This document shows positions 31,190 to 39,897 of a stretch of DNA of 50,862 bases, in pieces; positions within the stretch are counted from its first letter, which is position 1, and each line of letters opens with the position of its first letter. Under the pieces are notes generated by a model. That model saw only the letters and a program-made list of their open reading frames with translations, had not been told where the DNA came from and did not search any database. Origin of the DNA: Clostridia bacterium. GTDB taxonomy: Bacteria; Bacillota_A; Clostridia; Christensenellales; Aristaeellaceae. The position numbers were made by a program, and so were the translations under genes. The DNA is taken from contig BNUH01000017.1 of the NCBI GenBank assembly GCA_025997215.1, positions 1-50,862 of the forward strand, written 5' to 3'.

Positions 31190-33658
31190 ATGCCACAATC
31201 CCAATTCATCGATCCGACACGTGTGCGCGCCAAAGGCGAACTGGCGTTCCCCGCAATACCGCTCAACCAGTATGATAAGACACTGGCAGATGAACGTGCT
31301 AACTATACCAACAGCCAAATGGTTTCTATTTACCATGACATGAAGGTCATCCGCGAGTTTGAGACGATGCTTTACTCCGTACGGACTACCAAGCAATACA
31401 ACGGAGTGGATTACGTATACACCGGACCGGCGCATCTGTACACCGGACAGGAAGCGGCAGCAGTTGGCATGGCGTTCACGCTGAATAAGGACGACGCGAT
31501 ATTCGGTTCTCATCGCAGTCACGGCGAGGTGCTGGCGCGCGGTTACAGCATGATCCGACAGCTACCGGACGACGAATTGATGAGTATAATGAAGGCGTTC
31601 AACAACGGAAAGACGTTAGCTGCCATAGAGTCGAGCGGTCGGCCCGGCGAGGTTAAGGACCTGGCGCGAGACTTCCTATTATATGGATTCATGGCGGAAC
31701 TGTTTGGGCGCGAGAATGGGTTCACAAAGGGTTTGGGCAATTCGATGCATGTATTCTTCACGCCTTTAGGGATATATCCCAATAATGCGATCGTCGGCGG
31801 CAGCGCGCCGATCACAGTCGGCGCAGCATTATACAAGAAGATAATGCGCGAGCCCGGTATGGTCGTGTGCAACATCGGCGATGGCTCCTTTGGCTGCGGC
31901 CCTGTGTGGGAAGCGTTGAACTACGCGGCGATGAATCAATATGATAAGCTGTGGGATGAACCGCATAAAGGCGGTTTGCCTCTGATATTCAACGTATTTA
32001 ATAATGGTTATGGGATGGGCGGACAAACCGATGGCGAGACGATGGCGTATGGCGTGCTGGCGAGGGTTGGCGCGGGGATCCGTGAGGACGCGCTGCATGC
32101 GGAGCGCGTGGATGGGTACAACCCGCTGGCTGTCATCGACGCATACCGCCGCAAACGACAGATTATTGAGGAGAAAAAAGGCCCCGTACTCCTTGACGTT
32201 GTTACATATCGTTACGCCGGACATTCCGCGACGGACGCCTCCACATACCGGACGCGGGAAGAGATCGATGCATGGCAAGCTGCGGACTCGATTCAAGCAT
32301 TCCGCAACGAGTTAATACAAAACGGTGTGTCAAATGACGACGCGCTCACAAGCATCGACCAATCCATAAAGGACGACATCACGCGGGTGATGCGAATAGC
32401 GATCGATCTAGATAAGTCGCCACGACTGGATTTTGTGAGCGATCCCGATGTGGTACGCCATTTCATTTTCTCCAATGAAAGGATCGCGAAACGCGGCAAC
32501 GGTACACCGGAGACACTCAAGCCGCTGGAAGAGAACAGCCGCGTCCAGAAGCTGAAGTCGAAAGAGCGGTTTGCCTTCGATAAGGATGGTAAACCCGTCA
32601 GCAAGTTGAAACAGTTCACAATAAGAGACGCGCTTTTCGAGGCGATTATTGGTAAATTTTATGAAGATCCGACGTTGATTGCATTCGGCGAGGACAATAG
32701 GGATTGGGGCGGCGCGTTCGGCGTGTACGGAGGGCTGACTGAATCGCTGCCATACCATAGATTCTTTAATTCTCCGATAAGCGAGAGCACGATCGTATCT
32801 AGCGCGGTCGGGTACGCTATGATGGGCGGGCGCGCGCTGCCGGAACTGATGTACTGCGACTTCCTGGGGCGTGCGGGCGATGAGGTGTTCAACCAAATGG
32901 CGAAGTGGCAGGCGATGAGCGCAGGCGCGTTAAAAATCCCGGTTGTGCTGCGGGTGTCGGTCGGCAGCAAATATGGCGCGCAGCATGCACAGGATTGGTC
33001 GAGCCTATGCACCCACATCCCCGGCCTGAAGGTGTGCTACCCGGTGACGCCATACGACGCGAAGGGCCTGATGAACACAGCGCTGTCGGGCAGCGACCCG
33101 GTGGTGTTCTTTGAAAGCCAGAAGTTGTACGACATGGGCGAATTATTCCATGAAGGCGGTGTGCCAGAGGAGTATTACGAAATTCCGTTGGGAGAGCCGG
33201 ACATAAAGCGACAAGGGAAAGATGTGACGATACTATCTATTGGCGCCACGCTGTACGCGGCAATGGACGCAGCCAAGGAGTTGGAGAGCTACGGGGTAAG
33301 CGCGGAGGTTGTTGACGCTCGGAGCTTGGTACCGTTCAACTACGATTTGGTTGTTGAATCGGTGAAAAAGACGGGCCGGCTTGTGCTGATCAGCGATGCG
33401 TGCGAACGTGGGAGCCACCTCAATGACATGGCGCGTAACATCACGGAGTTTTGCTTCGGCTGGCTGGACGCACCGCCGGTTGTGGTAGGCGCACCGAATG
33501 TGATCAGCCCATGTCCTGAATTGGAGCAGTACTACTATCCGCAAGCCAGTTGGTTGTTATCGGCAATCCACGCAAAACTGCTGCCGTTGAATGGCTATGT
33601 GCCGACAATGAATTACCAAACCCTGGAAAAGATACGCAGGGAGAAGCTGGGCGTATGA
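31190..33658 (+). CDS. Fused E1 alpha-beta of a 2-oxoacid dehydrogenase complex
   Basis: An 822-residue thiamine-diphosphate enzyme with both E1 subunits in one chain. Alpha part about 40-400: REFETMLYSV, SHRSHGEVLARGYS, and the thiamine-diphosphate motif from GDGSFG (230-235) to NVFNNGYGMGGQ (about 268-279). Beta part about 465-822: IRDALFEAIIGKFYEDPTLI, FGEDNRDWGGAFGVYGGL, FFNSPISESTIVSSAVGYAM, and C-terminal VVDARSLVPFNYDLVVESV. CAGGAGG precedes the ATG. Fused E1 proteins exist in several lineages, with varied substrates (pyruvate, branched-chain oxoacids, acetoin-like compounds). Its partners E2 and E3 lie directly upstream; the next gene starts inside its stop codon. Confidence 0.92.
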   Translation: MPQSQFIDPTRVRAKGELAFPAIPLNQYDKTLADERANYTNSQMVSIYHDMKVIREFETMLYSVRTTKQYNGVDYVYTGPAHLYTGQEAAAVGMAFTLNKDDAIFGSHRSHGEVLARGYSMIRQLPDDELMSIMKAFNNGKTLAAIESSGRPGEVKDLARDFLLYGFMAELFGRENGFTKGLGNSMHVFFTPLGIYPNNAIVGGSAPITVGAALYKKIMREPGMVVCNIGDGSFGCGPVWEALNYAAMNQYDKLWDEPHKGGLPLIFNVFNNGYGMGGQTDGETMAYGVLARVGAGIREDALHAERVDGYNPLAVIDAYRRKRQIIEEKKGPVLLDVVTYRYAGHSATDASTYRTREEIDAWQAADSIQAFRNELIQNGVSNDDALTSIDQSIKDDITRVMRIAIDLDKSPRLDFVSDPDVVRHFIFSNERIAKRGNGTPETLKPLEENSRVQKLKSKERFAFDKDGKPVSKLKQFTIRDALFEAIIGKFYEDPTLIAFGEDNRDWGGAFGVYGGLTESLPYHRFFNSPISESTIVSSAVGYAMMGGRALPELMYCDFLGRAGDEVFNQMAKWQAMSAGALKIPVVLRVSVGSKYGAQHAQDWSSLCTHIPGLKVCYPVTPYDAKGLMNTALSGSDPVVFFESQKLYDMGELFHEGGVPEEYYEIPLGEPDIKRQGKDVTILSIGATLYAAMDAAKELESYGVSAEVVDARSLVPFNYDLVVESVKKTGRLVLISDACERGSHLNDMARNITEFCFGWLDAPPVVVGAPNVISPCPELEQYYYPQASWLLSAIHAKLLPLNGYVPTMNYQTLEKIRREKLGV

Positions 33659-35658
33659 CATGTATAATGAAGGAACTCATCGAATTCAGCAACCGTTACG
33701 GCGGGGATTCGCGGTATGTGCTGGCCGGAGGCGGCAATACTTCGGCCAAAGACAACGGCGTGATGTGGGTCAAAGCGTCCGGAACGCGGCTGGCTGACAT
33801 CGGCGAGGCCGGATTCGTGGCGATGGATCGGCCTGCGCTGATGGCCATGTTTGATAAGGATTATCCGACGGATGATGCGCAGCGGGAGGCCGCCGCGCTT
33901 GCGGACATGATGGCCTCCGTATTGCCCGGTGCCGCTGGCCGTCCCAGCGTCGAATGCATGCTCCACGCGCTGTTTCCACAACGATATGTATTGCATCTGC
34001 ATCCGGCGTTGGTGAATGGGATGACGTGCGGGCGTGAAGGGCAACAGGCGTGCGGCGAGTTATTCGGCAGCGATGCCGTGTGGATTCCGCTGACAAAACC
34101 AGGGTACACGCTGGCGAAAGTGTGTGCCGACGCCTTTAAGTTGTCGAATGCTAAGACGGGTTATACACCAAACTTACTATTTATGCAAAACCACGGCGTG
34201 ATTGTCGCGGCGGACACCGTCGCGGAACTGGATGCCTTGATGGACAGGGTGATGCGAACGATCGGCGAGCGGGTCGCGTCGCACGCGGATGCGTCCGCGG
34301 CCGACGCCGATATCCCGTTGGAATCGTTCGATATTCCGTTGAAAATAGCGCCGCAGCTGCGTATGCTTTACGCAAAAAAATTGTCGGGATCTGAAAATAG
34401 CAGCGCTATCGTGGCCTTCCGCGCTCGCGGTGCGACGGAGCGTTTCATCCGAACCGACTGCCCTCTTGAGACCATCGACCCCTTGCGCCGCCCGTTCAAC
34501 CCGGATCAGATCGTGTACTGCAAGGCACAACCCATGATTGTTGACGCTGACACGGAACTGTCGGCAGCGTTTGATTCGTTCATTGAGGATAATGATTATC
34601 TCCCTAAGATAGTCGTCGTGTTGGGCGTTTGCGTGTTCGCGATGGGGCGGACAAAAAAAGAGGCTGATACGGCGCTCGACCTGTTTGACGATGCGGCACG
34701 GATCGCCCGGTATGCGGAGGCATTCGGCGGTTATCTCCCGCTAACTGCGGAATTCACGGAATTCATTCTCAATTGGGAAGTGGAAAACTACCGCCAGAAG
34801 GTGTCGTTTACGGGTGGCACAACCAAACGGATGGAAGGCAAGGTCTGCATTGTCACCGGAGCGGCGCAGGGTTTCGGCGAAGGGATAGCGCGCGCCATCG
34901 CGCAGGAAGGCGGTTATGTCACCATAGCCGATATGAATGCTGAAGGGGCCGCGCAGGTCGCCGATTCGATCAACGCACAATATGGTGCCGGCACAGCCTT
35001 CAGCATACACGGAATGGGTGTGAACGTTGCCGATGAGGATTCGGTAAGCCGGATGGTTGGCGAGACCGTGCTCACATACGGCGGGCTGGATGTGATGATC
35101 TCCTGCGCGGGCATCGCCATCGCTGGCGGTCTGGATACCATGACATTGGATAAGTTAAACAAAGTTACTGCCGTGAATTATAGCGGATATTACCTATGCG
35201 CGAAGTTCGCCTCTGAAGTCATGAAGCGGCAGCGCTTGGTTTCACCATCCAGAATGTTTGATATAATTGAGATTAACAGCAAAAGCGGGTTGGAAGGGAG
35301 CAAGGCCAACTTCGCGTACGCGGGCAGCAAGTTCGGCGGGATCGGGTTGACGCAGAGTTTTGCGCTGGAGTTGGCAGAATTTGGGATAAAGGTCAACGCC
35401 ATCTGCCCGGGCAATCTGCTGGACGGGCCACTATGGAGCGATCCGGAGAAGGGGCTGTTTGTACAGTATTTGAAGGCGGGCAAGGTGCCTGGCGCGCGGA
35501 CGGTCGAGGATGTGCGGCGCTTCTACGAATCCAAGGTGCCGCTGGGCCGTGGCTGCACAATACAGGATGTTGTGCGCGCGGTGTTTTACATCGTCGAGCA
35601 GGAATATGAGACGGGCCAGGCGCTGCCCGTGACGGGCGGTCAGGTTATGCTAAACTAG
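33655..35658 (+). CDS. Bifunctional class II aldolase / short-chain dehydrogenase
   Basis: A 667-residue fusion. N-terminal class II aldolase/adducin domain (about 1-390): LAGGGNTSAKD, WVKASGTRLADI, the zinc-binding HLHPALVNGM, and QNHGVIVAADT. C-terminal SDR domain (about 400-667): VCIVTGAAQGFGEGIARAIA, NAG-equivalent SCAGIAIAGG, and the INSKSG...FAYAGSKFG catalytic Ser-Tyr-Lys. The architecture is that of rhamnulose-1-phosphate aldolase/alcohol dehydrogenase-type enzymes, with an SDR resembling sorbitol-6-phosphate dehydrogenase. Cleavage of a keto-sugar or oxidation of a polyol is likely, but the substrate is unknown. The ATG at 33655 overlaps the E1 stop (ATGA), indicating strict co-expression. 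Confidence 0.88.
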   Translation: MTCIMKELIEFSNRYGGDSRYVLAGGGNTSAKDNGVMWVKASGTRLADIGEAGFVAMDRPALMAMFDKDYPTDDAQREAAALADMMASVLPGAAGRPSVECMLHALFPQRYVLHLHPALVNGMTCGREGQQACGELFGSDAVWIPLTKPGYTLAKVCADAFKLSNAKTGYTPNLLFMQNHGVIVAADTVAELDALMDRVMRTIGERVASHADASAADADIPLESFDIPLKIAPQLRMLYAKKLSGSENSSAIVAFRARGATERFIRTDCPLETIDPLRRPFNPDQIVYCKAQPMIVDADTELSAAFDSFIEDNDYLPKIVVVLGVCVFAMGRTKKEADTALDLFDDAARIARYAEAFGGYLPLTAEFTEFILNWEVENYRQKVSFTGGTTKRMEGKVCIVTGAAQGFGEGIARAIAQEGGYVTIADMNAEGAAQVADSINAQYGAGTAFSIHGMGVNVADEDSVSRMVGETVLTYGGLDVMISCAGIAIAGGLDTMTLDKLNKVTAVNYSGYYLCAKFASEVMKRQRLVSPSRMFDIIEINSKSGLEGSKANFAYAGSKFGGIGLTQSFALELAEFGIKVNAICPGNLLDGPLWSDPEKGLFVQYLKAGKVPGARTVEDVRRFYESKVPLGRGCTIQDVVRAVFYIVEQEYETGQALPVTGGQVMLN

Positions 35659-35669
35659 GAGATCGATAA

Positions 35670-36881
35670 ATGTCAGATAATACATTTTATGTCAACAATC
35701 ACATCCACACGGCGTACTCCTTCTCACCGTTCACTCCGGCTGAAGCCGCTCGGCAAGCCCAGCGTGCCGGGCTTGTGACGGCGGGGATAATGGATCACGA
35801 CAGCGTGTCGGGCGCGGAGGAATTCTTGCGCGCGTGCGCGGAGGTTGGCATCGCCGGGACCGTTGGGTTCGAGTGCCGCTGCCGGATGACTGGCACACCG
35901 TTTGAGTGTCGGCGGCTGAATAATCCAGACCAATCGGGCGTGGCGTATGTGGCGTGCCACGGCATACCCAGGCGCAGCTTCGAGGCGGCGGATAAGTGGC
36001 TAGCGCCATTCCGGGCGCATCGTGAACAGCGCGACCGCCGGATGGTCGAACGGCTGAATGCGGTCTGTTCCGATGCAAGCCTCCATATATCGTATGACGA
36101 GGATGTGCGGCCACTATCTATGGTGGTTAAGGGCGGCTCGGTCACGGAACGCCACATACTGTTTGCGCTGACGAAGCGGCTGATCGATCGTCACGGCAAG
36201 GGGCACAAACTGATCGGCGTGCTTGAATCCGCGTTCAATTTGGAAATAGATTACAAAAACGCCGCAATCCTAAGCGCTGACAACGATCCGTATTATGACT
36301 ACCGAACGCTCGGGATACTGAAGAGTTCGCTGGTTGAAAAGTTCTACGTTGACGCTGAAGAAGAGTGCCCGCACATCCAAGAGTTTGTGGATTTTGCGAA
36401 TAGTATCGGCGCGGTGCCCGCATATCCATACCTGGGGGATGTGGGCGAATCGGTGACGGGCGACAAGAAAGCGCAGGCCTTCGAGGATGCGTTCCTCGGA
36501 GAGCTGATCAAGTATATAAAACAAATCGGTTTCCAGGCCGTGACATACATGCCCACGCGCAACACAATGGCACAACTAACGCGATTGATGAAGCTATGCG
36601 ATGACAACGATATGTTCCAGATATCCGGCGAGGACATCAACACGCCTTTCCAGTCGTTCGTATGCGAGAAGCTGGCGCTGCCGGAATTCTCACAACTAAT
36701 CGATGCGGCGTGGGCATTGATTGGCCACGAGCGCGCGTCGGATATGGATGCCTCGATGGGCATGTTCGCGCAGCGGGCGACCGAGGCGGTTCCAACGCTG
36801 TCGAAGCGTGTCGAATTATACGCCGTGATGGGCAAGTTGTCTACTGGGTCATTCCTCAATAATTCCAACCGGAAGGGGTGA
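35670..36881 (+). CDS. PHP-domain phosphoesterase-like protein
   Basis: A 403-residue protein beginning with the PHP signature NNHIHTAYSFSPFTPAEAAR (residues 9-28) and GIMDHDSVSGAEEFL, the metal-binding histidines and aspartates of the polymerase-and-histidinol-phosphatase fold. A large insert about 95-230 contains a conserved-looking ERHILFALTKRLIDRHGKG. The C-terminal half (TYMPTRNTMAQLTRLM, FQISGEDINTPFQSF) closes the barrel. Activity may be phosphate-ester hydrolysis on a sugar phosphate, given the neighbours, but PHP proteins are diverse. TAGGAGATC precedes the ATG. Confidence 0.82.
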   Translation: MSDNTFYVNNHIHTAYSFSPFTPAEAARQAQRAGLVTAGIMDHDSVSGAEEFLRACAEVGIAGTVGFECRCRMTGTPFECRRLNNPDQSGVAYVACHGIPRRSFEAADKWLAPFRAHREQRDRRMVERLNAVCSDASLHISYDEDVRPLSMVVKGGSVTERHILFALTKRLIDRHGKGHKLIGVLESAFNLEIDYKNAAILSADNDPYYDYRTLGILKSSLVEKFYVDAEEECPHIQEFVDFANSIGAVPAYPYLGDVGESVTGDKKAQAFEDAFLGELIKYIKQIGFQAVTYMPTRNTMAQLTRLMKLCDDNDMFQISGEDINTPFQSFVCEKLALPEFSQLIDAAWALIGHERASDMDASMGMFAQRATEAVPTLSKRVELYAVMGKLSTGSFLNNSNRKG

Positions 36882-36886
36882 TGGGT

Positions 36887-38161
36887 ATGCGTACAACCGC
36901 CTTGCGTCTGTATGGCGCTGGGGATTTGAGGCTTGAAACGTTCGAGCTGCCGCCGATCGGTGAGGATGAGATCCTCATAAAGATTATATCCGATAGCCTT
37001 TGTATGTCCAGTTACAAGGCCGCCTCACAAGGTACGGCGCATAAGCGCGTGCCTAAGGACGCAGGGACACACCCTATAGTAGTGGGGCACGAATTCAGCG
37101 CGGAAGTGTTGGAGGTTGGCGCTAAGTGGGCGGATCGTTATCATCCCGGCCAGCGCGCGTCGCTGCAGCCCACGCTGGTCGGCACGTATGACGCCGCCGG
37201 ATATTCCTTCCAATTTTTGGGCGGGGATATGACGTACGCCATCATGCCCGCACGGTATATCCAGGAGGGGAACCTGCTGCCGTTCGAAGGCGAGGCGTTT
37301 TTCCATGGCTCGCTGGCTGAACCGCTGTCGTGCGTGATCGGCGCGACGCACGCGTGTTACCACACGGTGCACGGCGATTACAACCATCGGATGGATATCA
37401 AAGCGGGCGGGCGTATTGCGGCGCTGGCGGCCACTGGACCGATGGGTCTGGCGCAGATCGATTACCTGATGCACAGGGATCGCAGGCCGTCGATGATGGT
37501 CGTGACGGACATCGATCCGGCGCGGCTGGCACGCGCGGAGCAGGTGTTGTCCGTGGATGAGGCGGCGCGCAACGGCATCACGTTAACATACGTGAATACC
37601 AAGGATGTACCGGATCCGGCCGCTTACCTGCGCGGACTGACCGGGGGCGAAGGTTATGACGATGTATTCGTGTTCGCTCCGGTGGCGTCGGTGGTGGAGC
37701 AGGCGGATGCGATTCTCGCGTACGACGGTTGCTTGAATTTCTTTGCCGGACCGACCGATACGGCGTTCTCTGCGAAGTATAACTTTTATAATGTGCATTA
37801 CAATGCGACGCACGTGGTCGGCACGTCGGGCGGGAACACGGACGACATGCGCGAAGCGCTCGACATCGCATCGCGCGGCCTGATCAACCCTGCCCTGTTG
37901 GTCACGCACGTTGGTGGCCTGAACGCAGCCAGGGAAGCTACGCTGCATCTACCGCAAATTCCCGGTGGGAAAAAATTGATATACAACCATATCGAACTGC
38001 CGCTGACCGCCATCAGCGACTTTGCGGAATTAGGCAAGAAGGATCCGCTGTTCGCGAAACTGGACGAATTGTGCGAAGCGGCGGGCGGTCTGTGGAATCT
38101 GGATGCAGAGCGTTATCTGCTGGGGAACGCGCCGCCGCTCAACGCGGATCAGAACGCATAA
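36887..38161 (+). CDS. Zinc-type polyol/sorbose-1-phosphate dehydrogenase-like protein
   Basis: A 424-residue medium-chain dehydrogenase/reductase. GroES-like N-terminal domain with LCMSSYKAASQGT and HPIVVGHEFSAEVLEVG (catalytic-zinc region), Rossmann region RIAALAATGPMGLAQIDYL, and a long C-terminal part. It resembles the L-sorbose-1-phosphate reductase (SorE) group rather than short alcohol dehydrogenases (about 350 residues). The four-cysteine structural zinc loop is not evident. Start chosen at 36887, 8 bp after GGAAGGGG; an ATG at 36881 overlaps the PHP stop. Last gene of the operon; a strong terminator follows. Confidence 0.83.
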   Translation: MRTTALRLYGAGDLRLETFELPPIGEDEILIKIISDSLCMSSYKAASQGTAHKRVPKDAGTHPIVVGHEFSAEVLEVGAKWADRYHPGQRASLQPTLVGTYDAAGYSFQFLGGDMTYAIMPARYIQEGNLLPFEGEAFFHGSLAEPLSCVIGATHACYHTVHGDYNHRMDIKAGGRIAALAATGPMGLAQIDYLMHRDRRPSMMVVTDIDPARLARAEQVLSVDEAARNGITLTYVNTKDVPDPAAYLRGLTGGEGYDDVFVFAPVASVVEQADAILAYDGCLNFFAGPTDTAFSAKYNFYNVHYNATHVVGTSGGNTDDMREALDIASRGLINPALLVTHVGGLNAAREATLHLPQIPGGKKLIYNHIELPLTAISDFAELGKKDPLFAKLDELCEAAGGLWNLDAERYLLGNAPPLNADQNA

Positions 38162-38180
38162 TCGTTATGGGTTAGTAATA

Positions 38181-38206
38181 GCAGGGCTGCCGTATGGCAG
38201 CCCTGC
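38181..38206. terminator. Intrinsic terminator of the E2-to-dehydrogenase operon
   Basis: A perfect 11-bp stem GCAGGGCTGCC/GGCAGCCCTGC with GTAT loop, followed on plus by TTTGCTTATATT. It may also serve the convergent gene ending at 38239. Confidence 0.88.
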
Positions 38207-38238
38207 TTTGCTTATATTCCTATCGGATTATCGACCGA

Positions 38239-39264
38239 TCACGGTTCTTCAGGTGGAGCGGGCGGGCCAGTTGTAACGGCATCGACCGTATACGGGTCGA
38301 CGTCGTAACTATCCTCCGGGTCGTCGGGGTCATACGTGAACTCGGAGGTTCCATTGACGAGGACCTTATATGCCTCGCCGCTGGCTAGGCGGAATGTTGT
38401 GGCGCCGGTTGCATTGGTCTTGCCATTCTCGCAGATATCCCACTCCTCGCCTTCAGGACTGCCGAGTGAGGTGACACTGATGGGGATATTCGGCTGATTG
38501 GTGACAACGCGCGTTGATTCTTCACCGCCGCCACCAGCTTCGGGTACATCGCTTGAGACTGTGAACGCAACCGTCGTATCGGCCGTCGCGGTTTTGATGT
38601 AGTTGAACGAGCTGGGCAGATTACCCAGCGTCTTGCCGTCGATCGTGTATGTACTGCCGCGCACCTCGATCTCGTAGGTGTGGCACATCGCGGTATGGTT
38701 CGGGCCACCCTTTACAACGCGCAGTTGGTATTTACCGGGCTTGAGCTGATAATGCACATAACCCGAGCCGTCCGAAGTGGATTCCTGCGAGATGAATAGC
38801 GGCATCCTCGGCTGCCTCGAGCTGTTGGGGGTGAATACGGCGTCCGGCATGCCCGTCAGGAGCGTCGTTACGCCGGTTACCAAATTGCCGTTGGAATCAC
38901 GTATGGGCAGATTCACGTTCACCAGCGTCGGCGGGGAGGTGTACGGGTTGATGAAGTTGAGGACCGAGTTGAATTTGCTGCGCAGTATATTCTCCAGGTC
39001 CGACACTCTATCAACCATATCGTTGACCGAGTCGTTGACGAGCAGCAGATCGCTCAGCGCGGCCTCCGGGTCGTCTTGATACATAGGCAGCTGCAAATCG
39101 CTTTCCTTATCCGTCAGCTGCACGGCCAGCTGCAGCTTTTCACCGTCGGCGTTAAGTATATGGGACAGCGCCGCCTCGGATAACGCGATGGAGCCGATGA
39201 CGCTGTTGAGCGCCTGCTCGCGGTCAATATCCTGTATGTAGGGGGATATGGTCGGCATCGACAT
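38239..39264 (-). CDS. Hypothetical protein with N-terminal helical domain and Ig/prealbumin-like domains; putative spore surface protein
   Basis: A 341-residue protein with no signal peptide or membrane anchor. Residues 1-110 are helical and contain REQALNSVIGSIALSEAALS followed by HILNADGEKLQ, shared with the 103-residue protein at 39424-39735. Residues about 113-245 look like a beta-sandwich (prealbumin/carboxypeptidase-regulatory type) with TLVNVNLPIRDSNGNLV and YVHYQLKPGKYQLRVVKG. A second beta region ends in a Pro/Asp/Glu-rich tail. AAGGAGG precedes the ATG at 39264. A sigma-K-like promoter lies upstream. I infer a coat or exosporium role; no enzymatic motif is visible. Confidence 0.65.
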   Translation of the reverse strand: MSMPTISPYIQDIDREQALNSVIGSIALSEAALSHILNADGEKLQLAVQLTDKESDLQLPMYQDDPEAALSDLLLVNDSVNDMVDRVSDLENILRSKFNSVLNFINPYTSPPTLVNVNLPIRDSNGNLVTGVTTLLTGMPDAVFTPNSSRQPRMPLFISQESTSDGSGYVHYQLKPGKYQLRVVKGGPNHTAMCHTYEIEVRGSTYTIDGKTLGNLPSSFNYIKTATADTTVAFTVSSDVPEAGGGGEESTRVVTNQPNIPISVTSLGSPEGEEWDICENGKTNATGATTFRLASGEAYKVLVNGTSEFTYDPDDPEDSYDVDPYTVDAVTTGPPAPPEEP

Positions 39265-39328
39265 AAAGGCTCCTCCTTGCGTTGAGGCGTTAGCAATCGG
39301 CGGACGCTTTCACGCCAGCCTGACAGCC

Positions 39329-39356
39329 TAACCTATGCCGACGGTTCCTAATTTGT
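39329..39356 (-). promoter_or_regulatory. Sigma-K-like promoter
   Basis: Minus strand: AC (39356-39355), a 17-bp spacer, CATAGGTTA (39337-39329), matching the Bacillus sigma-K pattern AC-N16/17-CATANNNTA. It lies about 65 bp before the 341-residue gene. The motif is short, so chance occurrence is possible. Confidence 0.45.
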
Positions 39357-39423
39357 GCATTTCGAGTGCAAGTCCAGTGGGTTTATGACAATTTTGGGAC
39401 AAAGATGGGGGATAATTAGCATA

Positions 39424-39735
39424 TCATGTACCGCGCTGGGCGTTGAGGAAACGCATCGTCCGCTTGAGCCTCGCGTGCAGATTCGCCTCGACGTCGGCCA
39501 CCGTGTAGAGCATGTCGCGCACCGAGTCCTCGGTCTTGAGCGCCAGGCACAGCGCGTCCGCCTTCTCGCGGTCGGTTGTGGCGCGGTGGATGCCCGCCGT
39601 GACCGCTTGCAGCTTCTCGCCGTCCGCGTTGATGATATGCGCAAGGGCAGCCTCTTCCAGCGCGATACCCGCCAGGAGGTTGTTCAGCGCTTGATCGCGG
39701 TCTACGTGCGGCAGGCTAATGCTTGGCATCGACAT
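39424..39735 (-). CDS. Small protein sharing the INADGEKLQ helical domain
   Basis: A 103-residue, almost entirely helical protein: RDQALNNLLAGIALEEAALA followed by HIINADGEKLQAVTAG, then EDSVRDMLYTVADVEANLHA. The N-terminus MSMPSIS matches MSMPTIS of the 341-residue neighbour, so this is a free-standing copy of its N-terminal domain. I start it at the ATG at 39735 by this homology; a TTG at 39741 is also possible, and neither has a good ribosome binding site. No signal peptide. Lies between the 341- and 746-residue genes. Possibly a scaffold or oligomerisation module of the same surface structure. Confidence 0.6.
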   Translation of the reverse strand: MSMPSISLPHVDRDQALNNLLAGIALEEAALAHIINADGEKLQAVTAGIHRATTDREKADALCLALKTEDSVRDMLYTVADVEANLHARLKRTMRFLNAQRGT

Positions 39736-39813
39736 GTCCAAAGGTATGCCCGTCTTGTCGCGGACATGCGTGAGAAACGTACGAAATTCTAGATATACTT
39801 AATGGATTATGGA

Positions 39814-39821
39814 CATACAAT
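39814..39821 (+). promoter_or_regulatory. Possible sporulation (sigma-E-like) -10 element
   Basis: CATACAAT fits the Bacillus sigma-E -10 pattern. The -35 region (ATAT at about 39793-39796) is only a partial match at 16-17-bp spacing. It lies 77 bp before the 746-residue gene. Confidence 0.25.
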
Positions 39822-39897
39822 GCCTTGACCGTTGAGGTTCAACCCGAACGGTTATCCAAAAAGGTTATATCAAATGAACATATAAGGAGCGATGCGC

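Noticed and set aside
33550..33654. Upstream extension of the aldolase/SDR frame
   Set aside because: Lies inside the E1 coding end; the ATGA overlap at 33655 and the family N-terminus support the later start.
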